NCBI GenBank assembly: GCA_021234155.1
Contig: JAJEKV010000022.1
Location: 6,197,753-6,261,752 of the forward strand
Length of the DNA: 64,000 nt
Source: Isoetes taiwanensis
Lineage: Eukaryota > Streptophyta > Lycopodiopsida > Isoetales > Isoetaceae
Direction: 5' to 3'
Shown: positions 44,059-55,017 of the stretch, in pieces
Layout: the number at the start of each line of letters is the position of its first letter
Numbering within the stretch: the stretch's first letter is position 1
Notes under the pieces: model-generated
What the model was told of the DNA's origin: nothing
What the model saw: only the letters and a program-made list of their open reading frames with translations
Databases searched by the model: none
Translations under genes and position numbers: made by a program

Positions 44059-46351
44059 ATGGCTGTAACAGTTGTAGGGAGTAACTTGTCATTCGCAGCA
44101 GCTTCGTTGCCAACGTCAAGGGTATACATTTCTTTAAACTCACATTTCTTTTATGAATGGTGTAACACGTCTATTGCTGTTTTGAGTTGTTGTGCTGCAT
44201 GCTTATGTATTGCATGCTTATGTATGGAAACATATATGCAATATTTCTTGTCCTTGAGTAAAAGCAGGTTTAACAGCATGTCCAGTTACTCAAGATAATT
44301 AGCCTTACCATTAAGTGCATCGCATAGCAGTAAGATTAAAGCATAATCTACATTCAAAACATTCGTCCATCAGATATTCGAGGAACTAATAGAATAGATA
44401 CTGAAAAAATATCATGGCCTCAATGTATGTTGACATTACATGTCCATTCAACAGCATGCCCATCTGTCCCATCAGATGCATAGCTAGTCCTTTGGCTGTT
44501 GCCTACATATTGGATTCATTTATAAATTTTATGCAGCTACTTTTGCATCTGCGTAGCCACAATAAGGTAATGTTTAGTCATTGCAGAAGCAATCTAGCTG
44601 CAGTTTTCAATTTTTTTCCTTCACAACCCTTTTCTTCTACGTAGAACAGTCTTTTTACCCTCTACTTTTCTGCCCCGAGCATATAAAACTCTTTTTTGAA
44701 TGTAAAAACTTTCTTCATAAATTAGTTTTCCAAATCGAATGTCATATTCTTATTGCTGATTAGTTTTTAATGAAAATGAGGCATGCATTGAGCTTCATGT
44801 ACAGATAACTGTATAAGTACAGGCTAGTATTGATCACTTTCTTTAAAAGCTTATTCATCTCTAGCAAGTATTCAACCCGAGGAATTCCAGATGCCATTGC
44901 CAAGAAGTCCACATGTCTCCTGTTTCAGACTCATACAGTTAATCCGTCTTCATATTATGGATTGTATATATCAGACATTCTAGGAACTAATAGAATAGAT
45001 CCTGCGAAAACACCACGAACTCAATTTATGTTAAGTAATATTACATGTCCATCCAACAGCATTCCCATATGTCCCGCAGGTGTCTGTGGAGCTAGTCCTT
45101 CAGCTGTTACTTATAAATTGTATTTATTTTTGTATTTTTTGGAGCTTTTTCATGCATCTGCATAGCCACAATAAGGTAATGTTCAGTCATTGCAGAAGCA
45201 ATCTAGTCGCAGTTTTTAATTTTTTTCCTTCAGAATCCGTTTCTTGTAAGTAGAACTGTTTTTCTTACTAGAAACAATGTCTGCTGACCCTCTACTTTGC
45301 TGCATAGATTAGTTTTCCAAATCTTACTTTCTTACTGCTGATATGGATTAAGTGAGTTTAGCATATTCAGTGGATTGATTAAGCTTTTAATGAGAATAAA
45401 GCACGCATTGAGCTGCATTTACAGATAATTGTACGAGTACAGGCTTTAGAAATTGTATGTGAGTAACGATCAATTTCTTCAAAAGCTTATTAATATCTAG
45501 CAAGTCTTCAACTTGAGGAATTCCAGATGCCATTGCCAATCCATATGTCTCATGTTTCAGACTTATGCAGTCAATACTTCATATTATGGATCGCATATAT
45601 CAATATTTACATTTTGTAAACTTCTATGATGCAAAGTGAATCGCCAATTTTGTATTCTTGTTTTGGTATAATTTGTCTTTCAGTGTTTGCTGATGTAATA
45701 TTCATTTGTCTTGTCTAAAGTAGTTCTGTTTGCAAACAGCAGGCAGAGAGTTGTGTCTTCTCACAGCAATGTGGACTCGGAAGATTTTCAGTTTCTGCCA
45801 ATCAGATGAATTATAATGTTGTTCAGTGTCGTGGTTCCACCGAAGCTCTTGATACGAGAAGGAGGTTTTATCGCAGGGCTGTTGGTAATCTTCCTAATTT
45901 TTCTTTTGCGGAACAAGTTGGAGAAGTAACAACTGATTTTAAAAAGTTGAGCTTCTGGGAACGTTTTTCACAAGCATGGAATGTCCTCTTCCCTCCCAAA
46001 AGGAAGGCATCATCCAATGCAGAGATTGCAAAACAAAGATTGAGAATGATTCTTATAGCTGACCGTTGTGCTGTCAGTGATGAGGCAAAGCGGAAAATTG
46101 TGTCAAACATAATTGATGCACTTTCAAATTTTGTAGAAATAGAGTCTGAGGAGAAGGTTCAGCTTAATGTGGCTACTGATCCTAATCTTGGAACTGTATA
46201 CTCTGTCACCGTTCCTGTCCGTCGAGTGAAACCGGAGTATCAAGACTACAATGACCAGCTCAGGAATATTGACCTTGGTGAAGGACTTGGTGGGATGAGA
46301 ACCTGCGATGTGACCTTTGAATATCCAGAAGCAAAAAGAATGAAGCAGTGA
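44059..46351 (+). CDS. MINE1: Chloroplast division-site regulator MinE, two exons
   Basis: Exons 44059-44121 and 45743-46351 join in phase 0 to 223 residues, the usual plant MinE length. The first exon encodes MAVTVVGSNLSFAAASLPTS, a Ser/Ala-rich start typical of a plastid transit peptide. The bacterial-type core follows: FWERFSQAWNVLFPPKRKAS, then AKQRLRMILIADRC (the MinD-binding amphipathic segment), a linker helix, and the dimerisation strands ending VYSVTVPVRRVKPE. MinE controls MinD and so places the FtsZ ring at mid-plastid. The acceptor could also be three bases earlier, adding one Gln. The 1.6-kb intron contains a ~600-bp tandem duplication. The distal tail (GGMRTCDVTFEYPEAKRMKQ) is beyond the bacterial domain. 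Confidence 0.95.
44370..45600. repeat. ~600-bp tandem duplication inside the MinE intron
   Basis: Ordered matching blocks: ggaactaatagaatagat at about 44382 and 44982, agccacaataaggtaatgtt at 44553 and 45162, tctagcaagt near 44862 and 45496, and ggaattccagatgccattgc in both units. Divergence is moderate, so the event is old. Confidence 0.85.
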
Positions 46352-46617
46352 AACTATGATAGGCCAGAGGATGCGTGCAAATGGTAAAAGCTCAGGAGTC
46401 TTGTTGTTATTCAGTGTATATCCACAGAACATATCTGTATTATAATAATAATAATAATATATAGTTGGAGAGGGACTAATGACTGCCACTGTTTCGAGAC
46501 TGTTCTTGATTGGAAGCAAAAAAGGCAACCTCCTGTTGTAGGTGGGTATTATAAGTTACCCAAAGACTTCTGGGTGAATATGCAAAGTACCTATATAATT
46601 ATGCAGAAATGTACCGT

Positions 46618-46630
46618 AATAAATAATAAA
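46618..46630 (+). terminator. Polyadenylation signals of MinE
   Basis: AATAAA occurs at 46618-46623 and again at 46625-46630, about 270 bp after the MinE stop. No cleavage site can be fixed from sequence alone. Confidence 0.4.
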
Positions 46631-46639
46631 GCTCATGTG

Positions 46640-48769
46640 TCTGTAACTAGAATTGTACTAGTGTGCAAAACTGAGAAGATGGAGCAGACCGATCAAGTTG
46701 GATTCAGAAATGTTCAGCGGAGGCATCACATGAAAATCTCGTGACTACACAATGAAGTCAACAGTAGAGTCAACAAAAGAAAAATAAGAGTTTTTTTTTC
46801 CATAGATGCACACAATACCACAAGACAAGGAGAAGAGCTCACGTGCCAAAATATGACATTGTTCTTCTAAGAGCCCTATTTGCTCATTACAAATACTGCC
46901 TTCAACTCTGGAACATGGTGATTATATTTACCATGGAAGTAGAAGTTATGAATTTATTAAGAGTTTCCCTAACCCTGATTGTGGGTCAAAAAACAAATAT
47001 CTTCATTTGAAGATAGATAGATAAATAGATTGTTTACGTCCACGGGGGGACGGGAACAGAGCAAAATGCATAAGCCCAAATAAAATATGAGGACTAAGCC
47101 CCATCATAAATCATGACCGTAATGAGAAAGAAAAGAAAATGAAACCACACGAGGGGGGAAAGCAACTAAACGCAACCCAACCAGCGGTTCTGAAACCACT
47201 GGTTAAGAATGATTGTTGTGCCTCCTCGATACACTTCCCGTTTGCTTTGAAGCCTTGCTTCTCGAACCTTGCATAGCTCCTCATGTCACCGGGTCAACAG
47301 GACTAGGAGAGGTCCTCTTGCACACAAAAATGAGTGCCCTTGAGGTGACTGCCATGTTGTAGCACATGTAGCCTATCCTGTGACGCTCAAAAATTCACTA
47401 GAAGATGTCCTGGCTGATCTAGCTGCTGCGCACCCACTCTTCATGCTGTATGGGTTCCTGGGCTTCAGATGCACATTTTATACGTGAAAAAATGTGTGGT
47501 TGCCTCTATGTGGAATATATTTCCTGGAACCCTACGAGACGTAGGTTCAAGTGCCAGACTTGATTGGGCTGATTTAAACGTGTACCTGTACAATGTGCGC
47601 TTTCTGAAGTCCTGGCCTCTGGCCCCTGTGTATGGTCCTGCGCTCCGTTTTTGCATATCAACATCAAACATACATATGGCAGTGCCTCCTCCTCTACTTC
47701 AGTTTGTACCATGGCTCTACCTGGAGTGTGGCCGCTAACATCTCTGCTTCAGTTTGGATGTAGGTGTGACTAGTGACTGTGGGACACTAGTAATTGTTTT
47801 CATCAGAAGATCCAAAGGCTCTAGAACCTGTACCCAGGTTTTCAAGTCACACATATATTCGGGCGAAGTCGTATTCAAGATTTCTTCCTATTTATTAAGA
47901 ATATGACTAGGGTGGGCTTAGTATTACAATTTTGATTTAGAAGTTTAAGGCGATTATTTTTATTAAATTTCCATATAAGTTAAGGCTGATTCAAAATCTA
48001 AGAAGAAGAGGAATATAAAGGGAGGGGGGGGCGAGAGAATACAATATGCCAATTCTCATAATTATGAGCTAAAAGCATTTAAATACGGTAATATTTGAGC
48101 AATTTCCTAAAAAGCCCTCCACATTTTAAAATTTCTCAAAATGCCATCAATTCTCCTTGAATTTCCCAATCATAATCCTACACCTTATGTAACATGTCCA
48201 CCGAATCACTATGAAAAATGTGTACAATTCTCCCGTTCAAATGATTGTGCTACATATTCACACTAAAGGTGCCCACATATCCTATGGGCCATGGGACCAA
48301 CATATTCGATAACCTTTGGTAGTCCAAGGTGCACCTCGTCTTGGTATCTTGTAGATTTATATCTAAGATAAGATGTGACCAAAGCACGTGTACACTTCAG
48401 ACTCTCTTGCAACTATTTACGTAGCATTATTTGTTCACGCGAGTGATTCTCTTGTGTTTTATTCTGCATCACTCGTTAAGGATATTGATCAAGTCAAGAA
48501 ATATCCACATTGGATGTTGCAAACATGTATAGGCAAGGTCTTATTTTGGGAATATTTTTATGATGATGATTTAAAAGCGTTATTCCACTATGGGCAATGG
48601 AGAAACATGCCAATTCTGGCGCCAATATTTTCAATTGGGTGGTCCTCCCGTTTCACTCATCTATGAAGCTATAATATGCATTATAGATTCTAGTGTAATG
48701 CTTGTTCCTTGGGCTGTTAAAAGAAGAAGAAGAAGCAGGAACGAATTTTGTCATGTTCCATAAATGATA
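46640..48769. other. Intergenic, retroposon tail and unassigned frames
   Basis: A minus-oriented retroposon end is visible at 47011-47045. The frame at 47469-47738 has no motif that I recognise. AT-rich sequence follows. Confidence 0.5.
47011..47045 (-). mobile_element. 3' end of a microsatellite-tailed retroposon
   Basis: On the minus strand, cccccgtggacgtaaacaat is followed by (CTAT)n. Body sequence probably extends rightwards into the 47.1-47.4 kb region; the 5' limit is unknown. Confidence 0.5.
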
Positions 48770-49283
48770 AAAGAAACAAATATGACATATCTAATTTTGG
48801 AAGGCTCCAAATTGCTTGTTGTAGGATATATGTAGGATTGGTGCACGTCGCTCAATCACATTGTAGCCCTAGGGTCAAAGGATCCAAAAATTCTTTGAAA
48901 TAAGGATGCATGGACTCAACAACAACATTCATCCTTATCAAGTAATCACAAAGTACAAATGGAATATAATATTGATCATTCTATTCTAAGATTGGGGAAT
49001 CTAGCATGTGAATTATAGTGAGGTCAATTGTCACACTAGAGAATCTAAGATTCAAGAAATATGTGTTAAGAAGGTGAGGAGGAAGGGGCGAGAATAAAAA
49101 ATCGAAGCTTTGCTGGGTACATGGGGTATCTAGAGCCTAACGTTGCGTATGCCCAAGGCTCGAATTTAGTGGCCCACCCAACTGAGAAAAATGCCGCCCT
49201 CCATTTGATGTTACAAGAAATAAAAAGTCAACTCAATTTGCCTTTTTTTTAAGCCTATTTTCCGCTTTTTTTTTTGCATGATG

Positions 49284-49478
49284 AAGAAGAAGAAGAAGAG
49301 ATTTTAACGTCACGCCACAAGGCAGCGTCCTATCGGACATGTGACACTTTACAACACACCCAGATGGGTCCTGCCCCCACCACTTTACATTGCTGAAGTG
49401 TGTCCTTCCCCCACCAACTTTACATTGCATGGCCACTTTCACAACGAGGCGTTGAACCCGTGACCTTAGGTATGGCAG
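49284..49478 (-). mobile_element. tRNA-derived SINE (Au-like) with 11-bp target duplication
   Basis: The string tttgcatgatg flanks it at 49273-49283 and 49479-49489. On the minus strand the head contains a B box (cacgggttcaacgcc), and the end gtgacgttaaaatctc runs into (TTC)n. Inside, a short unit caatgtaaagt.ggtgggg is doubled. Length (195 bp) and tail style fit plant Au-type SINEs; the family name is a suggestion. Confidence 0.8.
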
Positions 49479-49660
49479 TTTGCATGATGGGAATTCTAAG
49501 GCCCTTTGGAAATATGATATACAAAGGTAGAAGGCCATGTAAAAAAGAAAACCATAGCTAGGCTCTTTACTATTTTTCCAGATCTGTTACTTTTACACCC
49601 AATAAGGAAGATTACTTAACTAAATATCTTTACAAAAATGAACATTGCAATGTTGTTCTT

Positions 49661-50338
49661 CTACATTATGGAGCAATTGTTTGGGTTTTCGTCACTGAAC
49701 ATGTATGTGAGCTCATTGTTTGAGATCTGGTGTAAAATGTCTTCCTTTTTAACTTCCATTTTCTCATCTTTTGCTTCTTTTTTCTCTTCTTTCTTCTCTT
49801 CCTTTTTATCCTCTTTTTTCTCCTCCTTTTTTTCTTCCTTTTTCTCTTCCTTTTTTTCTTCCTTTTTTTCTTCCTTCTCTTCTTTGGGATCAATTAGCTG
49901 CACATTTTTTCCTGTCTTTTTCACCTGCTTCATAACTTTCTTTGCATCTGCCGTGCCGACAACCGTGATCTTCTCATTTTTTTGGTCTACAGTTATCGAT
50001 TCAATGCCTGATCACAACAAACCCCAACATTAGTACCAAAAAAACAGCAAATCGCACTGAAAAGACTGAAACCCAGACAACAAATAATAGATATCAGAAC
50101 ATATCTTTACCTTCAATCTTTACAACGGCCTTCTTCAGCTTAGTCAAGCAGCTCTGGCAATGAATTCGAGCTTTGAAAACTGTGGTCTGCAAAAGGAATT
50201 CGAAACCGTTTGGCAATCTAGACCATGAAACAGAATTGAGAGGAATGGCAGAGGGAAGAAAATTACCACTGATTTTTTCTCGTCGGGTTTCTCTGATTTC
50301 TTGGGATCTGGGGTCTTATCATCGGAACCCATGGCCAA
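49661..50338 (-). CDS. Heavy-metal-associated isoprenylated plant protein (HIPP), gene 1
   Basis: Exons 50338-50267, 50186-50111 and 50007-49661 join in frame to 164 residues. A charged N-terminus is followed by one HMA ferredoxin-like domain. Its first strand and metal loop read TTVFKARIHCQSCLTKLKKA, with the CxxC pair intact, and later strands read GIESITVDQ and KITVVGTADAKKVMKQVKKT. Next comes a long Lys/Glu repeat (KKEEKKEE), then NNELTYMFSDENPNNCSIM. The final CSIM is a CaaX box, predicted to be farnesylated, so the protein probably sits at membranes. HIPPs bind metals or partner proteins in stress and development. A start two codons later (MGSDDK) is possible. Gene 2 is a tandem paralogue. 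Confidence 0.93.
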
Positions 50339-50607
50339 AGGAAGGATTCAAAGCTTGAATTGGGTCCGAAACAGAATGGGATACAATAAGATTGAATTGA
50401 GCAGAGCAGAAAGGAAACCAGCAATAAGCAGGAATAGTTGGGTATGTTTTATAAGCGGAGAACCGTGTAAGCTACGGCTTTTCGGCCGTCGTAAGACCGG
50501 TTTACTTCCTCGAAGAATCAATAACAGAATAGAAGAAGAATCGAAAAAAATAGACATGTTTTTCTTTGACCCCTTTCAGCCTGAACAATGGATTATAGAA
50601 CAACCTT

Positions 50608-50800
50608 TCATTTTTATTTGGAACCCTTTTGGTTGTTTATTTTTATTTGGAACCCTTTTGGTGTTTATGTGGCTAGGGGATTGCCCACAATGGGGTTGTT
50701 TGGCTCAACATTTTATTGCCATGGTAAGAGGTTTGGTCCAGCATCCACTTTGTTGCCCTACCAAACCCCTTACCACTTTGTTGCCCTACCAAACCGCCTA
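50608..50800. repeat. Two short tandem duplications (29 bp x2; 28 bp x2)
   Basis: atttttatttggaacccttt repeats 29 bp apart from 50610. ccactttgttgccctaccaa repeats 28 bp apart from 50745. Confidence 0.85.
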
Positions 50801-50869
50801 CTTCCTTTCGTCACTGACTTTTGCCTGCTTTCTTACCTCTGCTGATGCTTCTCATGCAGAATAATGCTT

Positions 50870-51815
50870 TCTGTCACCGTCGATGTTGCTGTAAGAAATT
50901 GCACCATTGAAAATAAGTTTCAGAATAATTCTATATTTATTCTAAGTAGCGTCAAAAGAACTTGCATGCTTCACAAAATGCTCATGCTCTGGCTTGCAAC
51001 TAATCATGACTGTTTAAGACAAAACATTGTCCCTCCAATATTTTATAATATATTGTTGATCAAGGTTATAAATTTAAGTCAAGGTGCTATATTTAGGGAT
51101 ATTCCTATCTAAGATCATCAAAGCCTAGGGCATCACAGTGTAATTTATACAAGAAAAAGTTAGACTTGAATATTACATAACATTATGCTAATTATGTGAA
51201 TACTACATAATTGATATAAAAATCTATGGTGATTCCTTTTTCCAATAATTAATTTGTATAGAACTCAATGAGAAACATTATGAACTTGTGAAATTATTTA
51301 AAACAATTTGCAATCTAGATCTATAGACGCAAAGGAAAAATATATTACATTCCTCATAATTACTACCATAACAGAAAGATATATCAGATAATTGAAGATA
51401 CCCGCTTTGCTTCATAGTTGCATATTGAAGTACTATTTAAGATCACGATTTGATGTAGGTTTCCGTCATCTATGAAGATTCCAACATGCATGCTAACGTA
51501 TATAAGAATCTAGGGACAATAGACATCTATAGAACACAAGTCAATACATCCGATAAAAATGTGCTATAGAATAAACAGTAACATCTGTATGCTTCAGAGA
51601 AGAGGAACATTGGCACATGCCTTATCCAGTTGTTTTTACAGTTCTTTTGGCATAGGCCTTATTCAAGTTTCAAACATTTGTTTCTTTGAATGTAAACTTC
51701 TTACCATTACTCTTCTTTTTGCATGGTGATTCAGCAAGTGTTATTTAGATATGTGACTAATGGATTCTCTTTCCTTGGGATGCGGGCTCAGAGCTCTTAG
51801 GTAAGAAAGAACCTT
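50870..51815. other. AT-rich spacer between HIPP genes
   Basis: No gene or named repeat is seen. It lies 5' of gene 1 and 3' of gene 2. Confidence 0.6.
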
Positions 51816-52036
51816 GTCAAACAAATATGACAAATCTGCTTTTGGGAGGCCCCATGGTTGATTCATTTCGACGTCAAACGCATTTTTGCCCTAGGGACAA
51901 AGGATCCAGATATCTTTGAGATAAGGAGCATGGAGGTAAGCATAACTATTTTTCCAACACAAAAGAAAATGCCCAGCACTTCTTACATTCTATGAGGAAA
52001 AATTAGCTTTACAAAAAGGAATAATGCAATGGTCTT

Positions 52037-52665
52037 CTACATGATGGAGCAATTGTTTGGGTTTTCTTCACTGAAGAAATATGTGAGCTCGTTGTTGGGA
52101 ATCCGGTGTAGAATTGCCTCCTGTTTAACTTCCTTTTTCTGGTCTTTCTTCTCTTCCTTTTTCTCCTCTTTTTTTTCTTCCTTTTTCTTGCCTTCATTTT
52201 TCTCTTCCTTCTCTTGTTTGGGCGCAATTAGCTGCACATTTTTTCCTGTCTTTTGTACCACCACCATAATTTTCTTTGCATCTGCGTTGCCTACAACTGG
52301 GACCATCTGGTTTTTTTGGTCCACATTTATCGATTCAATGCCTGATCACAGCAAACAGCAACATTAATACCCAAACGACATCAAAATGTATAGTTTTGGC
52401 TGAGATTTAGACAAGAAATATAGACTTCAGATCATATTTTTACCTTCAATCTTCATGACAGCTTTCTTCAGCTTAGTGAGACAACCCCGGCAGTGAACTT
52501 CAGCTTTGAACACCGTAGTCTGAAAAGGAATTCTAACAGAATGTAAACGATTTGGATAATGAACCACATCTGAGCCGAATAGCAGAGAAAAAAGCTTACC
52601 AGGGACTTTCTCTCTTCCTTTTTCTCTACTTTCTTGGGATCTGCTTTCGTAGCGTCGGAACCCAT
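52037..52665 (-). CDS. Heavy-metal-associated isoprenylated plant protein (HIPP), gene 2
   Basis: Exons 52665-52600, 52519-52444 and 52341-52037 join in frame to 148 residues. Exon 2 is 76 nt, as in gene 1, and all intron phases agree. The HMA domain begins TTVFKAEVHCRGCLTKLKKA (CxxC present) and continues GIESINVDQKNQ and ADAKKIMVVVQKTGKN. The Lys/Glu linker is shorter than in gene 1. The end is NNELTYFFSEENPNNCSIM, again with the CaaX box CSIM. The variable Lys/Glu run accounts for most of the length difference. Function as for gene 1; specific ligand unknown. Confidence 0.93.
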
Positions 52666-52873
52666 CTCTGAAGGAAGGATCCAAAACTAGAATGCGGGTT
52701 TTTTAAATATAGAGCAGAGTTCGTATCAACCACGGCTTCCTGAGGCTGCTTCTTCGAAGAATGAATGTAAAGGTTTTTGCTTTTTGACATTGTCTGTGCT
52801 GGCCTCGCTTTTATTGGTTGTTTTTTTGTTGTTTTTTTGGCACTTGGCAAATGTCCGCCTGACCTTTGGAAGC

Positions 52874-52985
52874 TTTTTGGGTTGCCCCTAGGGGGGCAAA
52901 CCCTTGTTTATGTGGGTTTTTGGCATATCCTAGGTATATGCTAGAATATCCCTAGGATATGCTGGTGACTGCTAAAAACCTATTC
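52874..52985. repeat. Palindrome-rich short repeat, copy 3
   Basis: It shares gggttgcccctagg, ggggcaaaccctt and the nested atatgc palindromes with 29401-29518 and 28497-28615. Confidence 0.8.
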
Positions 52986-53073
52986 TTCCCCTCAGAAATG
53001 CTAGGTCACTGCGTTGTGGGGTCGGGATGCTTGAACCGCAACCGGGAAGACAGACGGTTTCCAATCTTTGGCC

Positions 53074-53790
53074 ATGGCAAACAACACCGTCTGTAAGCAC
53101 ATGAGCGCTACCTCCAATGGGATTTTCCAAGGCGATAATTCCCTTGATTTTTTCGTGGGTCTTCTGGTTCTGATCGTTCAAATTCGCTTCATCGTCGTTC
53201 TTACCCGAGTCCTTGCTTTCTTACTGAAGCCCTTTTGGCAACCCAGAGTCATTGCAAAAATCATTGTAAGGCTTTCTTCTTTCCAGATTTCTATAATATC
53301 TAGGCAAATTGATCAGAAAGATATTTCGATAGTTTTTGGATCAGGAAAGTTCAAGATATTTTGTAGTTGAGTTTATCCTATTTATAGATTCCTGTAAATC
53401 ACCCTATTTCGATTGTGTTTCTTGAACTAGCAGCACAAATTTGATACGTTAGGGCTTAACAGTTCTGGAATCATTTGTTGATATGGGTCTTCTATTCTTC
53501 CTCTTCATGTAGGTCTTGAGCTTGATCTGAGATCCATAATGAGAATTGGAAGGCAAGCTCTGCTGATTGCAGTGGCTGGAATCAGCCTTTCCTTTGCAGG
53601 AGGAGTAGGGGTCTCATTTGTTTTGCATGCCACCATCAACAGAGATGTCAAGTTTATCACGTTCTTGATTTTCATGTGGGTAGCTATGTCCATCACTGCG
53701 CTACTTTTTACCACAAACAACACAGCGTTGCAAGGATACAAGCAAGAAGCGGATGATTTTGTGTGTTCCGATTCTTCCCAATACTAGGAT
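53074..53790 (+). pseudogene. Truncated CHX-type cation/H+ antiporter gene
   Basis: Exon 1 (53074-53265) encodes MANNTVCKHMSATSNGIFQG and then LTRVLAFLLKPFWQPRVIAK, the CHX N-terminus with its first membrane helices, ending at a GTAAGG donor. After a ttaacag acceptor, exon 2 (from 53463) reads LESFVDMGLLFFLF. A one-base loss near 53510 then shifts the frame to GLELDLRSIMRIGRQALLIA and SFVLHATINRD..TFLIFMWVAMSITA. Family proteins have about 800 residues; similarity stops after SITA and a stop follows. The GGILLGPS segment expected between the two exons is missing. It cannot encode a working antiporter. Confidence 0.85.
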
Positions 53791-54233
53791 GACTCAAGAA
53801 AAGACTACTTCAGGTAACACAAGAATACTCTATCACTTTTCTTATATAAGCTTAGAACATATATCTAATGCTGCATAATTAAACGCAATATGCAGGAGGG
53901 CTTTTATTCATCTATGTCTGGTACACATAGATGATCTGTATCACGCTGCTATAGCATCTCATATATGCCAAACAAATTCATGTACCCAGTTCTTTACCGC
54001 AAGGCAATAAGTAATCGGAGCATCGACAAGCGATTTTTGGCTGCCTACAATGTGGTCCGCCTCTTTGGTGTGGTATCGGAGCGGCAGCAGCGGCTTTGGA
54101 GCAGGAGCATCGGGTCTGGGTCTGGAGCTCACCATGCTTTTTTGATTGACACTCACGTTTCCAGTGAACTCGGTGGTCATTTCTAGCATAGCCATGGTAG
54201 TTCTTAGACTATCAAATAGAGTTCTTTATCTTC

Positions 54234-54600
54234 TTGCATATTCTGACTACAAAACTCAAATGGCAACAACAAAGGACACACTTGAAGATCTCGAATGTTA
54301 AGCTTGAAGAAATTGCTGAGATTCCCTTTGAGGATCTTCATAAGGCCAAATCTGAAGGTCGACCTACAATTCGACATGTGAAGAAAGTCACTAAAATGCA
54401 GCGATTGAATAAGAATAGGTGCTTTTGTCTTTGAAATTGTATGTTGCTTCCTCACAATATGCATGATAACTCCATTTTTTTTAGGTTACTGTTGCCACAC
54501 CTCTAGAAATTACCAAAGAAAACCAGTTGGACGCTACAGTGGAGGTCATTCAGGCACCAAAAAGGCAAGGCTCTATTGTACTTTTAAGTTTTGTTGCGCA
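54234..54600 (+). pseudogene. RRP36: Fragment of an RRP36 (rRNA processing) gene
   Basis: The block reads KLEEIAEIPFEDLHKAKSEG and KMQRLNKNR, followed by a GT...AG intron of about 70 bp. Then, in three successive frames, come PLEIT, RKPVGRY and EVIQAPKR. Plant RRP36 proteins have the same order, with NKNRP, KKPVGR and EVIQAPK. Two frame changes within 60 bp show that it is broken. The intact protein is a nucleolar factor for early 18S rRNA cleavage. Only a short central part is here. Confidence 0.8.
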
Positions 54601-55017
54601 GCCAGAAGTCTCAAGCCACCAAAATTAACGCGCCCCATTTCTTGAATATTTGTTGTATGTTGGAAAGTTTTACATGACCGTTTATGTGTGGCGTAAAACC
54701 GGTAGGGATCCTTATGGGCTAAAATATTTTATGAGCAATAATGTGCATGCCCCAAGCAGTTAATCGGGACCCCCGCTTTGAGGCCCTATGTGGCGATTTG
54801 ATGGAGCTAGGTATTATGGGACATTTTCCTTCCGATTTGATATCTTTCGACAAAGTTGGTTATTTGACCTCATAGTTTATTTTGTAATTCTCAAAATTTA
54901 AAAAAATCGTATAGTTTTCTTTATGAGGAGCAGCTACCAGCAGAAAAGGAAGTATGTGTACTTTTCATTTTTGGTCCCTTAATTTGTAGACACACTCATA
55001 TTTTCTTTTCTTTTCAG

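Larger units (their letters stand above)
48770..52685. repeat. Tandem segmental duplication holding two HIPP genes
   Basis: Both genes share coding sequence, exon borders and 3' flanks. The flank 48770-48930 matches 51820-51945 (aaacaaatatgaca, gccctaggg.caaaggatcc, ataagga.gcatgg). The distance from stop codon to this flank is about 730 bp for the first gene and about 90 bp for the second. The difference is explained by insertions in the first copy, one of which is the SINE at 49284-49478. Confidence 0.85.

Noticed and set aside
45868-46110. Minus-strand frame opposite MinE
   Set aside because: It is a shadow of the highly recognisable MinE exon on the plus strand.
49666-49893. Lys/Arg-rich minus-strand frame overlapping HIPP gene 1
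   Set aside because: It is an out-of-frame shadow of the Lys/Glu repeat; the spliced HIPP frame explains the region. The same holds for 52009-52227 in gene 2.
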